NCBI GenBank assembly: GCA_947652605.1
Contig: CANTFG010000205.1
Location: 1 to 64,000 of the forward strand
Reading direction: 5' to 3'
Origin: Elmis aenea
Lineage: Eukaryota > Arthropoda > Insecta > Coleoptera > Elmidae
Length of the DNA stretch: 64,000 bases
Both the position numbers and the translations under genes were made by a program. Position 1 is the stretch's first letter. Each line of letters begins with the position of its first letter. This document shows, one piece after another, positions 55,001 to 64,000 of this stretch. The notes under the pieces were generated by a model, which worked only from the letters and a program-made list of their open reading frames with translations, had not been told where the DNA came from and searched no databases.

Positions 55001-55996
55001 GATTGAAAAATGTCTCTAAATAAATTAAGCTTTCAAAAGATATTTTTTAAATTGCAAACTTTTAACACTCTAAAAAGTTATGATAAAAAAACTAACATGG
55101 GTCGCACTTTTCAGCCCCTTGTAAAGATAAGAGATGACTGAAAATATTACTGTAGAAAACCTTTTGGTAATTAAAATCGTTTACTAAATGTCATTTTTCC
55201 ACCTTTCTCCAAATTTGAGAAATAAAATGAAAACTTAATTTTACCGTTCTTATTTAGGGAAGTGCCCTGCTATACATTTTAGAAAAAAAAAATTGTATAA
55301 AAAACACCCTTTCATTTTCAATAAGGAATTACCTCCCAAAATTTGTCGTACTTCTTATGAATCACTCTGTATATTATTAAACACCTAGTGAATTGAAAAA
55401 CTACTTTTAGCAACCTATTTTAGTTCCTTTCTAAGAAAAAATAGGGTCATCAAAAAGAGAATTTCTTTATATGTAATAAAACTTAATTCAAAATCAAACA
55501 ATGCAAGGTTGGTAGTTGGTACCCTCTAATTTAACATAAACAAATAAGCATTTCAATGTTGAAAGTTCAATACGATAAATTGTAAATCATATCATAGCCA
55601 AGGATGCTACTTACAAGATGCTATTTAAATAAGTTTATCGCAAAATGTATAAATTACCTATATAAAATATAACAAGGTTGGTTTTCTTCTATAAGTGGAA
55701 CTACCATGTTATCATAATCTTTATCCCAAGAACTAAGCACATCCTTATAATCGGTCAAAACAAGCTCTTCTAAAATGATATTTATGAATTAAATAATTAT
55801 TAACTGGTAATAATGGTGCATACCATTTTCAATAGAAATTTTTACAACCCTGATTTTTCCATCCCTGCACCTACCAAAAAATTTGGTTAAGGCATCATTA
55901 GCTGAAATTAAAATTTGTAACTTTATTTTATTGTTATCTATGTAACATCAAAATAATGAAACTAATATTACCTTTAATACCCGTTTGATGGGACAT
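45931..55996 (-). CDS. twf: Twinfilin, complete eight-exon gene with a frame-breaking 28-bp duplication in exon 5
   Basis: Eight minus-strand exons join in phase: 55996-55972, 55901-55824, 55769-55658, 52562-52400, 51655-51390, 51338-51195, 49243-49125 and 46086-45931. With one copy of the exon-5 duplication removed they give 344 residues, the normal twinfilin length. The start MSHQTGI is typical of the family. ADF-H domain 1 is near residues 4-137 ([51 protein letters not shown]). ADF-H domain 2 is near 175-312 ([54 protein letters not shown]). The tail [18 protein letters not shown] matches the conserved capping-protein-binding tail. Known role: sequesters ADP-actin monomers and binds capping protein to control actin turnover in the cytoplasm. 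As assembled, exon 5 hits a stop after ten codons. The gene diverges from the BTB zinc-finger gene at 56.7 kb. Confidence 0.95.
47259..48912. mobile_element. Foldback element, family C, full, with RTE-like insertion
   Basis: Ends TACAGGGTGTCCCAGATTAC and GGGACACCCTGTA, with inverted arms about 600 bp long. The RTE-like tail 47792-48090 is inserted near the centre. Confidence 0.85.
47792..48090 (+). mobile_element. RTE-like 3' end, copy 2
   Basis: Same family as 32.2 kb. It interrupts a foldback element whose uninterrupted counterparts at about 6613 (plus) and 38170 (minus) read ACAACTAATTAAAAATTTT, giving two empty-site comparisons. Confidence 0.75.
48942..48988 (-). mobile_element. Isolated 3' tail of the same non-LTR family
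   Basis: Reverse complement reads GTAGAAGGACTCATGACTAA and AATAATA, matching the tail at 31.33 kb. Confidence 0.5.
49125..49243 (-). CDS. twf: Twinfilin exon 7
   Basis: 119 bp between ATTTCAG and GTATGT. Encodes [20 protein letters not shown] followed by [20 protein letters not shown] hAT-type insertion lies only about 4 bp from the exon edge through its target duplication (49113-49120). Confidence 0.92.
49915..50747. mobile_element. Foldback element, family G, in twinfilin intron 6
   Basis: 833 bp, ends TACAGGGTGGACCAAATTCA and its mirror ending TCCACCCTGTA; arms about 330 bp. Confidence 0.88.
51195..51338 (-). CDS. twf: Twinfilin exon 6
   Basis: 144 bp between TTTTTTTAG and GTACGT. Encodes [32 protein letters not shown] and [11 protein letters not shown], the middle of ADF-H domain 2. 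The intron between exons 5 and 6 is 51 bp. Confidence 0.92.
51390..51655 (-). CDS. twf: Twinfilin exon 5, carrying a 28-bp tandem duplication
   Basis: Acceptor TATATTCAG at the 51656 side, donor GTAAGG below 51390. Without one repeat copy it is 238 bp (79 codons + 1), exactly the phase needed by its neighbours, and reads [20 protein letters not shown] then LTMREEEL and [18 protein letters not shown]. With both copies it is 266 bp. Frame 0 then meets TGA just after the first copy, and the frame needed by the second copy contains TAA and TGA inside the first. No AG upstream of the second copy restores the phase. Confidence 0.9.
51600..51655. repeat. Exact 28-bp tandem duplication inside twinfilin exon 5
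   Basis: Two identical 28-bp units at 51600-51627 and 51628-51655. The unit begins exactly at the splice acceptor of exon 5. Since 28 is not a multiple of 3, it shifts the frame. Confidence 0.97.
52058..52333. mobile_element. hAT-type MITE in twinfilin intron 4
   Basis: 276 bp, ends CAGTGGTTTCCAACC / GGTTGGAAACCACTG, flanked by exact CCTTAATG copies (52050-52057, 52334-52341). The palindrome GGGGCGCGCCCC lies near the left end. Confidence 0.9.
52400..52562 (-). CDS. twf: Twinfilin exon 4
   Basis: 163 bp between ATTACAG and GTAATG. Encodes [38 protein letters not shown] and [10 protein letters not shown], the end of ADF-H domain 1. Ends in phase 0. Confidence 0.92.
52772..54286. mobile_element. 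Foldback element in twinfilin intron 4
   Basis: Inverted arms of roughly 550 bp, start TACAGGGTGCCCATTTTTC, end AACCCTGTA. The non-mirrored centre (about 53340-53720) holds a minus-strand 78-codon frame of unknown origin. Confidence 0.82.
54432..54615. mobile_element. Diverged short CAGGGTG MITE
   Basis: AACAGGGTGTCACATGTGAA to CATTTACACCTGG; same arrangement as 12979-13167. Confidence 0.5.
55658..55769 (-). CDS. twf: Twinfilin exon 3
   Basis: 112 bp between TTTTAG and GTAATT. Encodes [19 protein letters not shown] through PCYILY, ending in AG of a split Arg codon. Confidence 0.92.
55824..55901 (-). CDS. twf: Twinfilin exon 2
   Basis: 78 bp between TTTCAG and GTATGC. Encodes [20 protein letters not shown] and SIEN, the opening of ADF-H domain 1. 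The intron after it is only 54 bp. Confidence 0.92.
55972..55996 (-). CDS. twf: Twinfilin exon 1 (start codon)
   Basis: 25 bp: ATG at 55996-55994, encodes MSHQTGIK plus the first base of an Ala codon, donor GTAATA. Start chosen because MSHQTGI is the family's N-terminus and the phase fits exon 2. Confidence 0.9.
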
Positions 55997-56718
55997 TATA
56001 AATATATTTTTCAATTATTATATGCTACTAACACCAAATAAAAATGTATATCTAAAATTGCCCTCGCCCACAAATACTTTTGTGCATTAGTAACTTCGGT
56101 ACTTTATATTAATAACCTTACAATCTATGCATTAAATCCTGATTGCGTCAACAACAATGTAAACATAATATAGTTGCATTTCTTAGCGATCATTAGACCA
56201 AAATACTACCACGAAACAACCAATCGTGCCACCGTGCCTACATTACCAATTCTGTAAGTTTGTTCATAACTCCTTAACAATTACACTCGATTTGGGGTTA
56301 AAGCTAACTGTATAAATTATGGAAATGCAAGATTTTTTAAAATTATATGTTAAATGATTATGGACTGGCTGGTCTCTTTTAAGGATGATATTCTTAATTT
56401 ACCATTTTGGTAGAATTGTTGGAATGACCATGAAAAATCGGCCCGTACACCTAGTATGTTTATATTTTACATTTTATATTTCAATTAACAACCAATAACT
56501 GTTTGGTTGGCTGTTATCATTCCGGTTCGATGTTGACGTTTAGACTGACGTTTGTTGGTGTATGAAATTTAAATAGTGCAACAACAATTACAAATATGTA
56601 GCGCGAATCGTTTAATATAAAATATTGTAAGTGTAGATGTATTGATCAAATTTATTGAAGCATATTCACCAGTGTTGCATATTTATAATAACATTTTAAA
56701 TGTTGTTTCAGCTCTGTT
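55997..56718. promoter_or_regulatory. Divergent intergenic interval between twinfilin and the BTB zinc-finger gene
   Basis: The two start codons face away from each other across 722 bp. The part from about 56000 to 56560 carries no recognisable transposon and no clear TATA box; a TGACGTT motif occurs twice near 56533-56552. A shared or bidirectional promoter is inferred from the geometry. Confidence 0.5.
56626..56711 (+). other. Probable 5' UTR intron of the BTB zinc-finger gene
   Basis: A GTAAGT donor at 56626 and a TGTTTCAG acceptor ending at 56711, seven bases before the ATG, suggest a non-coding first exon ending at 56625. Confidence 0.5.
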
Positions 56719-57267
56719 ATGGCAGAATCAAATAAAATGACTTTTATGAGTCAAGATCGATCTACATCTTTATTTCAAAAATTATACGAACAAAAGAAAT
56801 CTAGTCGTTTTTGCGATCTTGTCCTCTGTGTTAATAATAAAATTATACGAGCACATCGAAACGTGCTAGCATGCAGTTCTCCATATTTTGATTCTATATT
56901 AAAACATCATAAAATCATCAGAGAAAAAATCGTAATCACCTGTTTAGATACAGAAACATTTAATTTAATATTAAATTATATGTATACAGGAGAAATAACA
57001 ATTGATCATTCTAATGTGGAAGAAATTTTAAAATTAGCTGACCATTTTTTAATATCCAAAGTTGTAGAATATTGTATAGAATTTTTAGGAACCAATTTAA
57101 ATATACATAATTGTTTGTTTACTTACAATTTAACAGCACGCTTCAAATTAAAACATTTAGGTAATTTAGTGGAAAATTGGATTATTAATCATTTAAATTC
57201 AGTTTGTGAAGGAAAAGAAGTCTTAAATTTAAGTAGCAATCAGCTACAAGATTTTATAAAAAACAAG
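56719..57267 (+). CDS. BTB zinc-finger gene, exon 1 (BTB domain)
   Basis: 549 bp, 183 codons, ATG seven bases after a splice acceptor, donor GTAACT. Contains the whole BTB fold and the start of the BACK-like region. Confidence 0.88.
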
Positions 57268-60200
57268 GTAACTAAACATTTATTTTTTATCTTATTAAAT
57301 AATACATTTTGTCGTGTAATTTATTATATGTTAAACCTTATATTATTTTATATTGCAGGCATTCAATCTTGCACCTTATAAAGTGTTATGTGTGGTGTCG
57401 GCATGGGTTTTAAATAATCAGAACAAAGAAAGAGATTTTAACAAATTTTTAAACTGCGTTCAATGGAATAATGTTGAACAAAATGATATTTTTGTTCATT
57501 TAGAATCCTGTAATCTATATTCAAAAAGTGAATTGTGTTTTTATTATTTTCTGCATTGTTTATTGCAGAACAATTTATTGTTACCTAGTTTTAAAAGTAA
57601 ATACGATGAGTTACATGTAAAATATGGGCAGGTAAGAAACTATCATTATTCATTTATAAACTGTTATTTTTTGTGATTTATTATATAATAATTATTAATG
57701 TAATAAATTGTTGTAGACGCTTTTGGAAGGGGACAAAAATAACGATGGGGAACCTAAAAATGAAGAAAATAAAATAACTGTAATTGAAAAAGATAGTGAG
57801 TCTAGAAACAGTCGAAAAACCTTCATTATTAAGGCTCAACAAAAGAACCAAAAGCAGTTATTGTTGAGAAGATTGATGTTTTGTAGCTTAAAACCTAGTT
57901 TGAGAATGCTTTTATATAAGCATAAAAAAATTATTTTAGGTGATTTAAACAAGGATGACATAGAAGGTAAGGATATTTTACAATATTATGATATACAAAT
58001 ATTAAATATGTTAATCTTATTTTTAATAAATATCTACCGATATAAAGCCGAATAAATTAGGCATAATATTTTTGCTGTAGTAAGCTACACAGTAAAGCTT
58101 TAATCTTTTTTTTAAATCGTGAACTGTAACTGTACCTTAAATGTTAAAAATATCTAACCCCAAATAAAATTGAACTGGCTCATAAACGATTTGAATCGGT
58201 AATATTTTTAATACCAATGGATATTATTTATTTAGTAGCTACATTTGAATATTAATATAGTAATAATTTAAAGCATAAACATGGTAAATAACATCCATTC
58301 ACTTAAACATTATATCATCGTAAATTATTCAATAATAATTTAGCAGTTTAGCACTCTTATTTTTCATATAGCAATCTGTATAATTTTACTGAATTATTTA
58401 ATTTAATTGACAATTTAATGTTTTGTATTGTTTGCTAGATATTAAATAAAACAATCAATATTTTAAACTAGTAGCAATATACACAGCGTTTCACTTTTCC
58501 ATGTGGCACTATTGCTATCTGTATAAGTAATGAAAATACAAGGTTGGTCAAATAGGACAAAAGTTAGCTAGTTAGGAGTGCATTGGCAGTTAGGGAGGAC
58601 ATTTTAAACCATCGTTATAATTAAGTTTCACAATAATTAACAAACTTAATCCAAATGGAAGTTAAAATTCTTCGTTGTGTATTTATTTAAAAAAACTAAA
58701 TTATGAGTAATGTATAAGTTTTAATTTTATTCATAATAATAGTGCTCATAACATTTTATTAACAATTTAATTTTAATATTTAAAATTTATTGAAATATTA
58801 ACAGTGTACTTTATAAACATGACATACTCATACCTCAATACATTCTATTAATTTATTACTATTTTAGAAGGTGATGTAGAAGATAAGGTGGAAGTAAAAT
58901 GTCCAATTTGCTTTACAATTATTAATGATTCCCTATTGTTGGAACAACACCTTGCATTAAGTCATGCAAAAGATGTCACATACAAGTGTGGAATTTGCAC
59001 TTTTATATGCCAGTATCATGGTGACTATTTAAATCATATGAAAAATCACTTTCCTGGTCCCCCCTACAAGTGCGATTATTGTAAGTTATTTAATAACTTT
59101 TCAATTTTTGAACAGTAATGAACAAATGTAAATTTCGAAAGAGTATACAGTACTACAGTAATATGCACTTAAAGATCAATTAAAAGAGTTTCAGTATGCC
59201 ATTAAATATTCAGTGGTATGTTGAGTGTTTTAGACTTTACTGTTTGTTTTTAGAAAAATTTGCTGTTCCATTATATTTTTGATGTTGTTATATTCACATT
59301 GTAACTTTTTTTGTTCATTCATGAGTTAGGGGGGTAAAATGATATTTAAGCAGTTCTAAAGAGGGGTTTAACTAACGTTTGCACATTCTTAAATTTTATC
59401 ACAAAGTAAGAGCATATTTAACCAAAAATTTGAACTCCTTATTTGGTAAAAAACTTATCAACAAACTGGTTAATCGATAAATGTTCATTAAGCAAGTTAC
59501 GAATTTCCTGTGAAAGATGAAATTAAAATAGTATTTCAAATACATTAGGAATCGTTTATCAGACCCGGCTCTTGAACTGCTTAAACTGATTAAATAGTTT
59601 GCCGAATTTTCTCAGCTAGAGTTGATGTCGAGATCGAGGATATGGTGTATGGCAATGACTATCTCTCATGATGTTTAATATTAGAACCAGAATTTTATTT
59701 TTTTATCTAAAAATATTGCTAATAGAGTTGTCTTTTTTTTAAATAATTTATTTTCAGTTATCAATTAACAAGTTAAACTACTAGCTTGAAAAATTAATCA
59801 TTTCCAAGTCATAGTTAAAACTAGTTCGTTACCCATGCACATAAGTGTCTTAGCTATAAAAATTATACTTAATCATTAATTTTACAATTTTTTAACGTTT
59901 TAAACTGATATTTTGTGTTATTTACAGGTGATACTTCTATGGATCAAATATCCAAATTAGTCTCACATAGATCCAAACATTTAGAAGAATCAGTTTATCA
60001 ATGCACAATATGTTCCTTTAAGTGCAGAGTTAAACAAAATTTTCAGTCTCACATGAAAATTCATGCTCCTGATAAACAATACAAATGTGAAAGCTGCACC
60101 AAAACGTTCAGATACAAGCACAATCTTGAGAGTCATATGTTAACACACACGTCGGAAAAAAATTTGAGCTGCGAGACATGTGGATTTCATACAAAGTTTT

Positions 60201-62492
60201 TAAGTCACATGATAGCCCATAAACGGATACATGCAGGTTAGCTTATTGCCATTTCGTATGTGTTAATGTCAATTGCTTTGTTCAAGGTTGTATGTTGTGA
60301 AAAATTGCTCTAATAATCACACTGCAACCCTGTAATATCTTTATTCTAAGAGACAAAGCTTTGGTGTTTATTACAAAATATGTAGAGCAGTACAAGCCAT
60401 GGTCCAAATTCGATGAGTATCTCACTTATAAAGACATAAAAATTATGAAATTACCAAAAATATAGTTTTTCATGACAAATTTAGCATTTCCAATTTTTTT
60501 TTTTAACATTATCTTTTTGAATTATTGTTGGAAAAGTATTTTTTGGTAATTTTAATAATAAATAATGTTATATCTCCGTTATTATTATAAATATCAAAAT
60601 AATGCAGTGTTCTCCCCAGATTTTTTAAATTGTCGGATGGTCAATAAAAACTTCCCGGCAAACACCCCTAGAACAATTAAATAACAAATTATACATACTG
60701 CTATAAGACAGTGGTTCTTAACCTTTAAGTAGTCGCGGCCCCCTAAATATGCTAAAATATTTTCGCCGCAGCCCCCCTAGTTTGTAGTAACAAAAATATT
60801 ACGATTCATTTAAGAAGATATCTCTTCGATGGTTCGAGTAAAATAAGGAGCAAAAAATATTGTTTTTAAGATTTTAATATTTTAAAAAGTAAAAACGTTT
60901 TATAAATTTTTCGCGTCCCCTTTTAAAATGTTTTGCGGCCCCCCGGTTAAGAATCACTGCTATAAGAGACTGGTCCGTTAATGCTTATCCTACAATTTAA
61001 TGTTAATTTAAGATTTTGATATGGAATCTGTTATTTTGAATATAATATTGTCATAACTAGGCCTACCATATTTTCTTGAATGTTTGTAAATAGTTCTGAT
61101 TTTGTCTTAAGAAACTGCACATTTTTCGTAATTTAACCATTTTTCTGTATCTAATGGTAGGCGAGATACCCATGTAATCCCATAAAGTTTACGTAAAAAA
61201 CGTTTTTCAACTAATTTTACGATAGAAATATGTATCATTGTATATAAGAAGTTAGATTGTCCTAATAAAGTCTTTGTTTAGAAAGTGTTCAGTTAATGTT
61301 ATATTTGCAGGTGATATTTATAGATGTTCTTATCCACATTGCAAATACTCAACTTCTAAGAAGAATCAGCTAATAAGTCACTCCAAGAGTCATAATGGCG
61401 TAAGACCTCATTCTTGTGGTGTTTGTGGAAGAGGTTTCATGGAAAAATCTCATTTAGTTCGTCATGAACGCATTCATTTGGAAGAAAAGCCCTTTAAATG
61501 TTCTAACTGTGATTATGCAAGTTCGAGAAGGGACAAATTGAAGGAACATTTTACCCGACATCATGGTGAAAATGCTTCTGCCAAGGTACCCTATAAAGCC
61601 AGACCTATGAGACATTCTACTCCAAAGCCAAAAGCACAGGTAATATGGAAAGAAGTAATTTATTGTGTTATTTAACGGGTTAATAGCAATTAGCAATCGA
61701 TAATAAATTAATTTTTACAACTGTACAGATTATCAAAATAACTTTACCTGAATCTTAAGAGATGAGACCAGTTAAGTGTAATAAAGTGTCAATATATGTG
61801 AAAAAGTTGATAAACTAATCTCCGTTTCCTAAAAAACTTTTATTCTTAAGCTGTATTCTTCCACATGTATCCGGTACACTAGCGTGCCATGGGTATCCCT
61901 CAGGTATGCCGTGGAAAAAATAATAAATAAATAAATTAGTTGTGCAATAATATTGTAGTGTCAGCCCAATTTAGAATGCTATGTTTATATAATCCAATCA
62001 AAAATACTAATACAATTACATATAAAGTGTGCCATGACATTTTGTTTAAAAACACTGCCCTTAATTATTAATTGGCTTCTTTTAACTATGAGATACCTAT
62101 TAAAAAAATGATTGTCAATTGTTCATTGTGCTTTTGTTTTCAAATTGTAACACAAACTTATATTTTGTTTATAAATACTTGTGGAAAATGATCGTTGTTC
62201 TTTTTACAATAATATTTAAACTTTTATTTTCATGCAAGTATTGTTTTACATTTGTGGTTATTTAATTTTTGTAAAAAAAAGTCAAAATCTCAATTCTGAA
62301 ATAATTTTTTGTGATTACAAAAGTTTCTTTTTTCAGCCCACACAAGAAACCCCTACATCAACAAATGGAAATGCTGTTAACTTCACGCCAACCAGCACAA
62401 CATCTTCAACAACTGTTTCCCAACCTATAGGCAGTGAATTGCAGGAACTTATAATGCATCATCAGAATCATCCAGTATCAACTGTAGGTTAG
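56719..62492 (+). CDS. BTB/POZ domain protein with nine C2H2 zinc fingers
   Basis: Seven plus-strand exons join in phase: 56719-57267, 57359-57631, 57717-57966, 58868-59080, 59928-60236, 61311-61639 and 62337-62492. They encode about 692 residues if the TAG at 62490-62492 is the stop. Residues ~20-125 form a BTB domain ([54 protein letters not shown]) for dimerisation. A BACK-like helical stretch follows to about 270, then a basic linker ([19 protein letters not shown]). Nine C2H2 fingers run from about residue 365 to 615. The tail is Ser/Thr-rich. Known for the family: nuclear DNA-binding transcription regulators. The orthologue is not identified. Downstream exons are also possible, because the last exon could splice at GTTAGT (62488). 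Confidence 0.85.
57359..57631 (+). CDS. BTB zinc-finger gene, exon 2 (BACK-like)
   Basis: 273 bp (91 codons), TATTGCAG to GTAAGA. Encodes [17 protein letters not shown] and a helical, Leu-rich region; phase 0 at both ends. Confidence 0.85.
57717..57966 (+). CDS. BTB zinc-finger gene, exon 3 (linker)
   Basis: 250 bp, TTGTTGTAG to GTAAGG. An acidic then strongly basic linker with no finger; ends in the first base of a Glu codon. Confidence 0.8.
57967..58867 (+). other. Intron 3 of the BTB zinc-finger gene
   Basis: 901 bp, GTAAGG...TTTTAG. Holds a decayed CAGGGTG-type arm at 58485-58580 (GCGTTTCACTTTTCCATGTG), otherwise nothing recognised. Confidence 0.7.
58868..59080 (+). CDS. BTB zinc-finger gene, exon 4 (fingers 1, 2 and start of 3)
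   Basis: 213 bp, ATTTTAG to GTAAGT. Fingers start [17 protein letters not shown] and [17 protein letters not shown]; the third begins CDYC, split by the intron at its second Cys codon. Confidence 0.88.
59081..59927 (+). other. Intron 4 of the BTB zinc-finger gene
   Basis: 847 bp, GTAAGT...TTTACAG. No repeat or gene recognised. Confidence 0.75.
59928..60236 (+). CDS. BTB zinc-finger gene, exon 5 (fingers 3-6)
   Basis: 309 bp, TTTACAG to GTTAGC. Completes finger 3 ([10 protein letters not shown]) and carries fingers with [16 protein letters not shown] and CETCGFHT. Unspliced, the frame would stop at the donor's own TAG. Confidence 0.88.
60391..61190. mobile_element. Foldback element, family B, in intron 5 of the BTB zinc-finger gene
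   Basis: Left arm GGTCCAAATTCGATG...TCTCACTTA and right arm GGCGAGATACCCATGTAATC match family B (2865-3499). Terminal bases have decayed. It holds the MITE 60709-60959. Confidence 0.65.
60709..60959. mobile_element. hAT-type MITE in intron 5 of the BTB zinc-finger gene
   Basis: 251 bp, ends CAGTGGTTCTTAACC / GGTTAAGAATCACTG, flanked by exact CTATAAGA copies (60701-60708, 60960-60967). It lies inside a foldback element. Confidence 0.9.
61311..61639 (+). CDS. BTB zinc-finger gene, exon 6 (fingers 7-9)
   Basis: 329 bp, TTTGCAG to GTAATA. Fingers with [27 protein letters not shown] and [17 protein letters not shown], followed by a basic [17 protein letters not shown] segment. Confidence 0.88.
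61640..62336 (+). other. Intron 6 of the BTB zinc-finger gene
   Basis: 697 bp, GTAATA...TTTCAG. A possible decayed hAT-type end (GTGCCATGGGTATCCCTCAG) at about 61885, otherwise nothing recognised. Confidence 0.7.
62337..62492 (+). CDS. BTB zinc-finger gene, exon 7 (Ser/Thr-rich tail)
   Basis: Acceptor TTTTTTCAG, then [16 protein letters not shown] and [14 protein letters not shown]. Either ends at TAG 62490-62492 or splices at GTTAGT after 62487. An AATAAA at 62554-62559 close by favours a terminal exon. Confidence 0.7.
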   Translation, partial: PTQETPTSTNGNAVNFTPTSTTSSTTVSQPIGSELQELIMHHQNHPVSTVG

Positions 62493-62941
62493 TTCATACT
62501 GTTTTTTTTTTTTTTTTTTTTTTGAAGAAGTGCCTGTTGACATCCTGTTTAGAAATAAAAAAATCCTTAATATACAGACTGATTGCACTAATGGAAGGTT
62601 GAGCAAAACTGTTTTGCAGTAAAGAATACTCTAAATATTCACAAAATAATTTATGTTCATTTCTGTTCAATGTTGTTTTTAGTAGCTTTTTGGTTCATCA
62701 GAAAAATCCATATTTTATATTTTTTGTAATAATTAGGGGTATGCTGGTATGCATAAAAAACAAAAGTGTAGAACATTGTTTTAGCGTCTTTGTAACTTTA
62801 TGCAAGTTAATGCTTTGTAGCCAAATAAGCGATTTATTGAACAACCTGAGTTTTCGTTAAAAAAAATCTGAATTTTGCACTTCACACAATTTCGTAAGCA
62901 GCACCGTATTACCACGCGTTACCAGATTATCGTATGTAATA

Positions 62942-63398
62942 CAGTGAGCTCGCGTTATAAGCAACTAACGGCGGCCAATTCCGATCTAAAAGTTGCTTAT
63001 AACGTGAAAGTTGCTTATATGATAGAAATAGAAACGATTCGATTTTTAACATAAATAAATCTTGTTTTTAGTAGTAAAACTAAAAATAAAAGTTTACACC
63101 ATAACAACGCGATCGTGGTCGCGTTGCTATGGTGATCTGTACGTACCTATGTCAAACGAAATACGCGCGTGCCACGTACCTTTAGTCGTGATCTATGTAC
63201 TTATACATATCTCAAATAAAAAAATATGATGTGATTTCATGGCAAGTATACAGAGCAGATGAAACAGCCTTATTTTACAAGTGTTTACCGGACAAAACTC
63301 TTGTTCATACACGTAAGAAAAATATTCCCGGGAGAAAAATATCTAAGCAACGAGTAAGGTACTATTATACCGTGTGCAAATTCCACCGACAATCATAA
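62942..63398 (+). pseudogene. Tigger (pogo superfamily) element fragment with DDE transposase piece
   Basis: TA then CAGTGAGCTCGCGTTATAAG at the left. At 63237-63398 the frame SWQVYRADETALFYKCLPDK, VHTRKKNIPGRKISKQRV matches the DDE_1 block of Tigger/CENP-B-like transposases (NADETGLF..LP..TL...GxKxSKxR). The N-terminal DNA-binding part and the last catalytic residue are missing. Confidence 0.75.
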
Positions 63399-63483
63399 AT
63401 TGAACTTATGGTCTTTGGTAAATTATATAAAGCCAAAAAATTTTAGTAATTTAACCTACGAGTTTATTACATTATTATACAGC

Positions 63484-64000
63484 GTCATTCAAAAAGTCTG
63501 CAAGAAATAGATTTTTTTTTTATTATTAATTTCTCAAAAAAATTTATTCCTGATAAAAGTTGGTGCATGGTCTAAAATTAATTTAAGGGGAAAAAAGGTT
63601 TGATAAAAAGTCATAGAACACTATTTTACCGATTTTTGAAATATTTGCAAGTGTAAAGAGCCCTTAGTATAAGAGTTACAATAAAAATGTACTTATGAGA
63701 AAAAGTTATGTAGAATCCAAAAATAAGTCTAGACTTTTTGAATGTTAAAATTTCTTAAAAAATAAAAATTGAAATTTGACCGTCAAAATTTAAATCTAGC
63801 CTTATTTTGGGATTTTTAAAAACTCTGTCCATATTTTTTTTTGTATCTCTTAAAATATTTTAAAAATCACTAATATCTAGTGTCATATGATTTTTTATTG
63901 AACTTTTTTCATCTTAAAATTAGTTTTAGACCATGCACCAACTTTTATTAAGAATACAACTTTCTGAGAAAAGAATAATAAAAAACTTTTCCATTCGTTG
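63484..64000. mobile_element. Foldback element reaching the window edge
   Basis: AAAGTTGGTGCATGGTCTAA near 63558 is mirrored by TTAGACCATGCACCAACTTT near 63930. A left end ACAGCGTCATTCAAAAAGTC is at 63480. Confidence 0.6.

Overview
The window is nuclear DNA of an insect, most likely a beetle with a large, transposon-rich genome. This is inferred from AT-rich introns with GT/AG borders, insect-like protein sequences and a very dense load of small DNA transposons. No bacterial, organellar or viral gene organisation is visible. Four host genes can be read, all split by introns.

Layout. (1) 8.1-26.8 kb, minus strand: the last three coding exons of a Kruppel-like transcription factor (KLF), with introns of 7.4 and 10.8 kb packed with mobile elements. 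Its 5' exons are not seen. (2) 41.86-42.31 kb, plus strand: the last two coding exons of TIMMDC1 (140up), a mitochondrial complex I assembly factor. Upstream exons are not found. (3) 45.93-56.00 kb, minus strand: all eight coding exons of twinfilin, an actin-monomer and capping-protein binding protein. Exon 5 carries an exact 28-bp tandem duplication that breaks the frame as assembled. (4) 56.72-62.49 kb, plus strand: a BTB/POZ protein with nine C2H2 zinc fingers, divergent from twinfilin across a 722-bp interval that probably holds both promoters. A possible orphan CCDC86-like first exon lies at 32.85 kb.

The rest is mostly mobile DNA, and insertion events can be read from target duplications. 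hAT-type elements with 8-bp duplications occur at 2.6, 9.4, 9.9, 13.4, 15.3, 24.7, 25.3, 27.3, 29.2, 43.7, 46.5, 52.1 and 60.7 kb. A piggyBac element flanked by TTAA sits inside the 29.2-kb hAT element, which sits inside a decayed non-LTR retrotransposon. Long foldback elements bounded by TA-CAGGGTG...CACCCTG-TA occur throughout, and one encloses a Tc1/mariner-type transposase relic. Other remains are two non-LTR reverse transcriptase copies, two RTE-like 3' tails, two tRNA-derived SINEs, pogo/Tigger-like fragments and several tandem repeats.

The four host genes do not form a pathway. No unknown cellular system is visible. The most notable items are the broken twinfilin exon, the shared design of many hAT elements (ends made of short palindromes, a different one in each family), the clean nested insertions, and the link between the foldback elements and a mariner-type transposase. 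Coordinates of exons were set by reading phase and splice signals by eye; no database search was possible.
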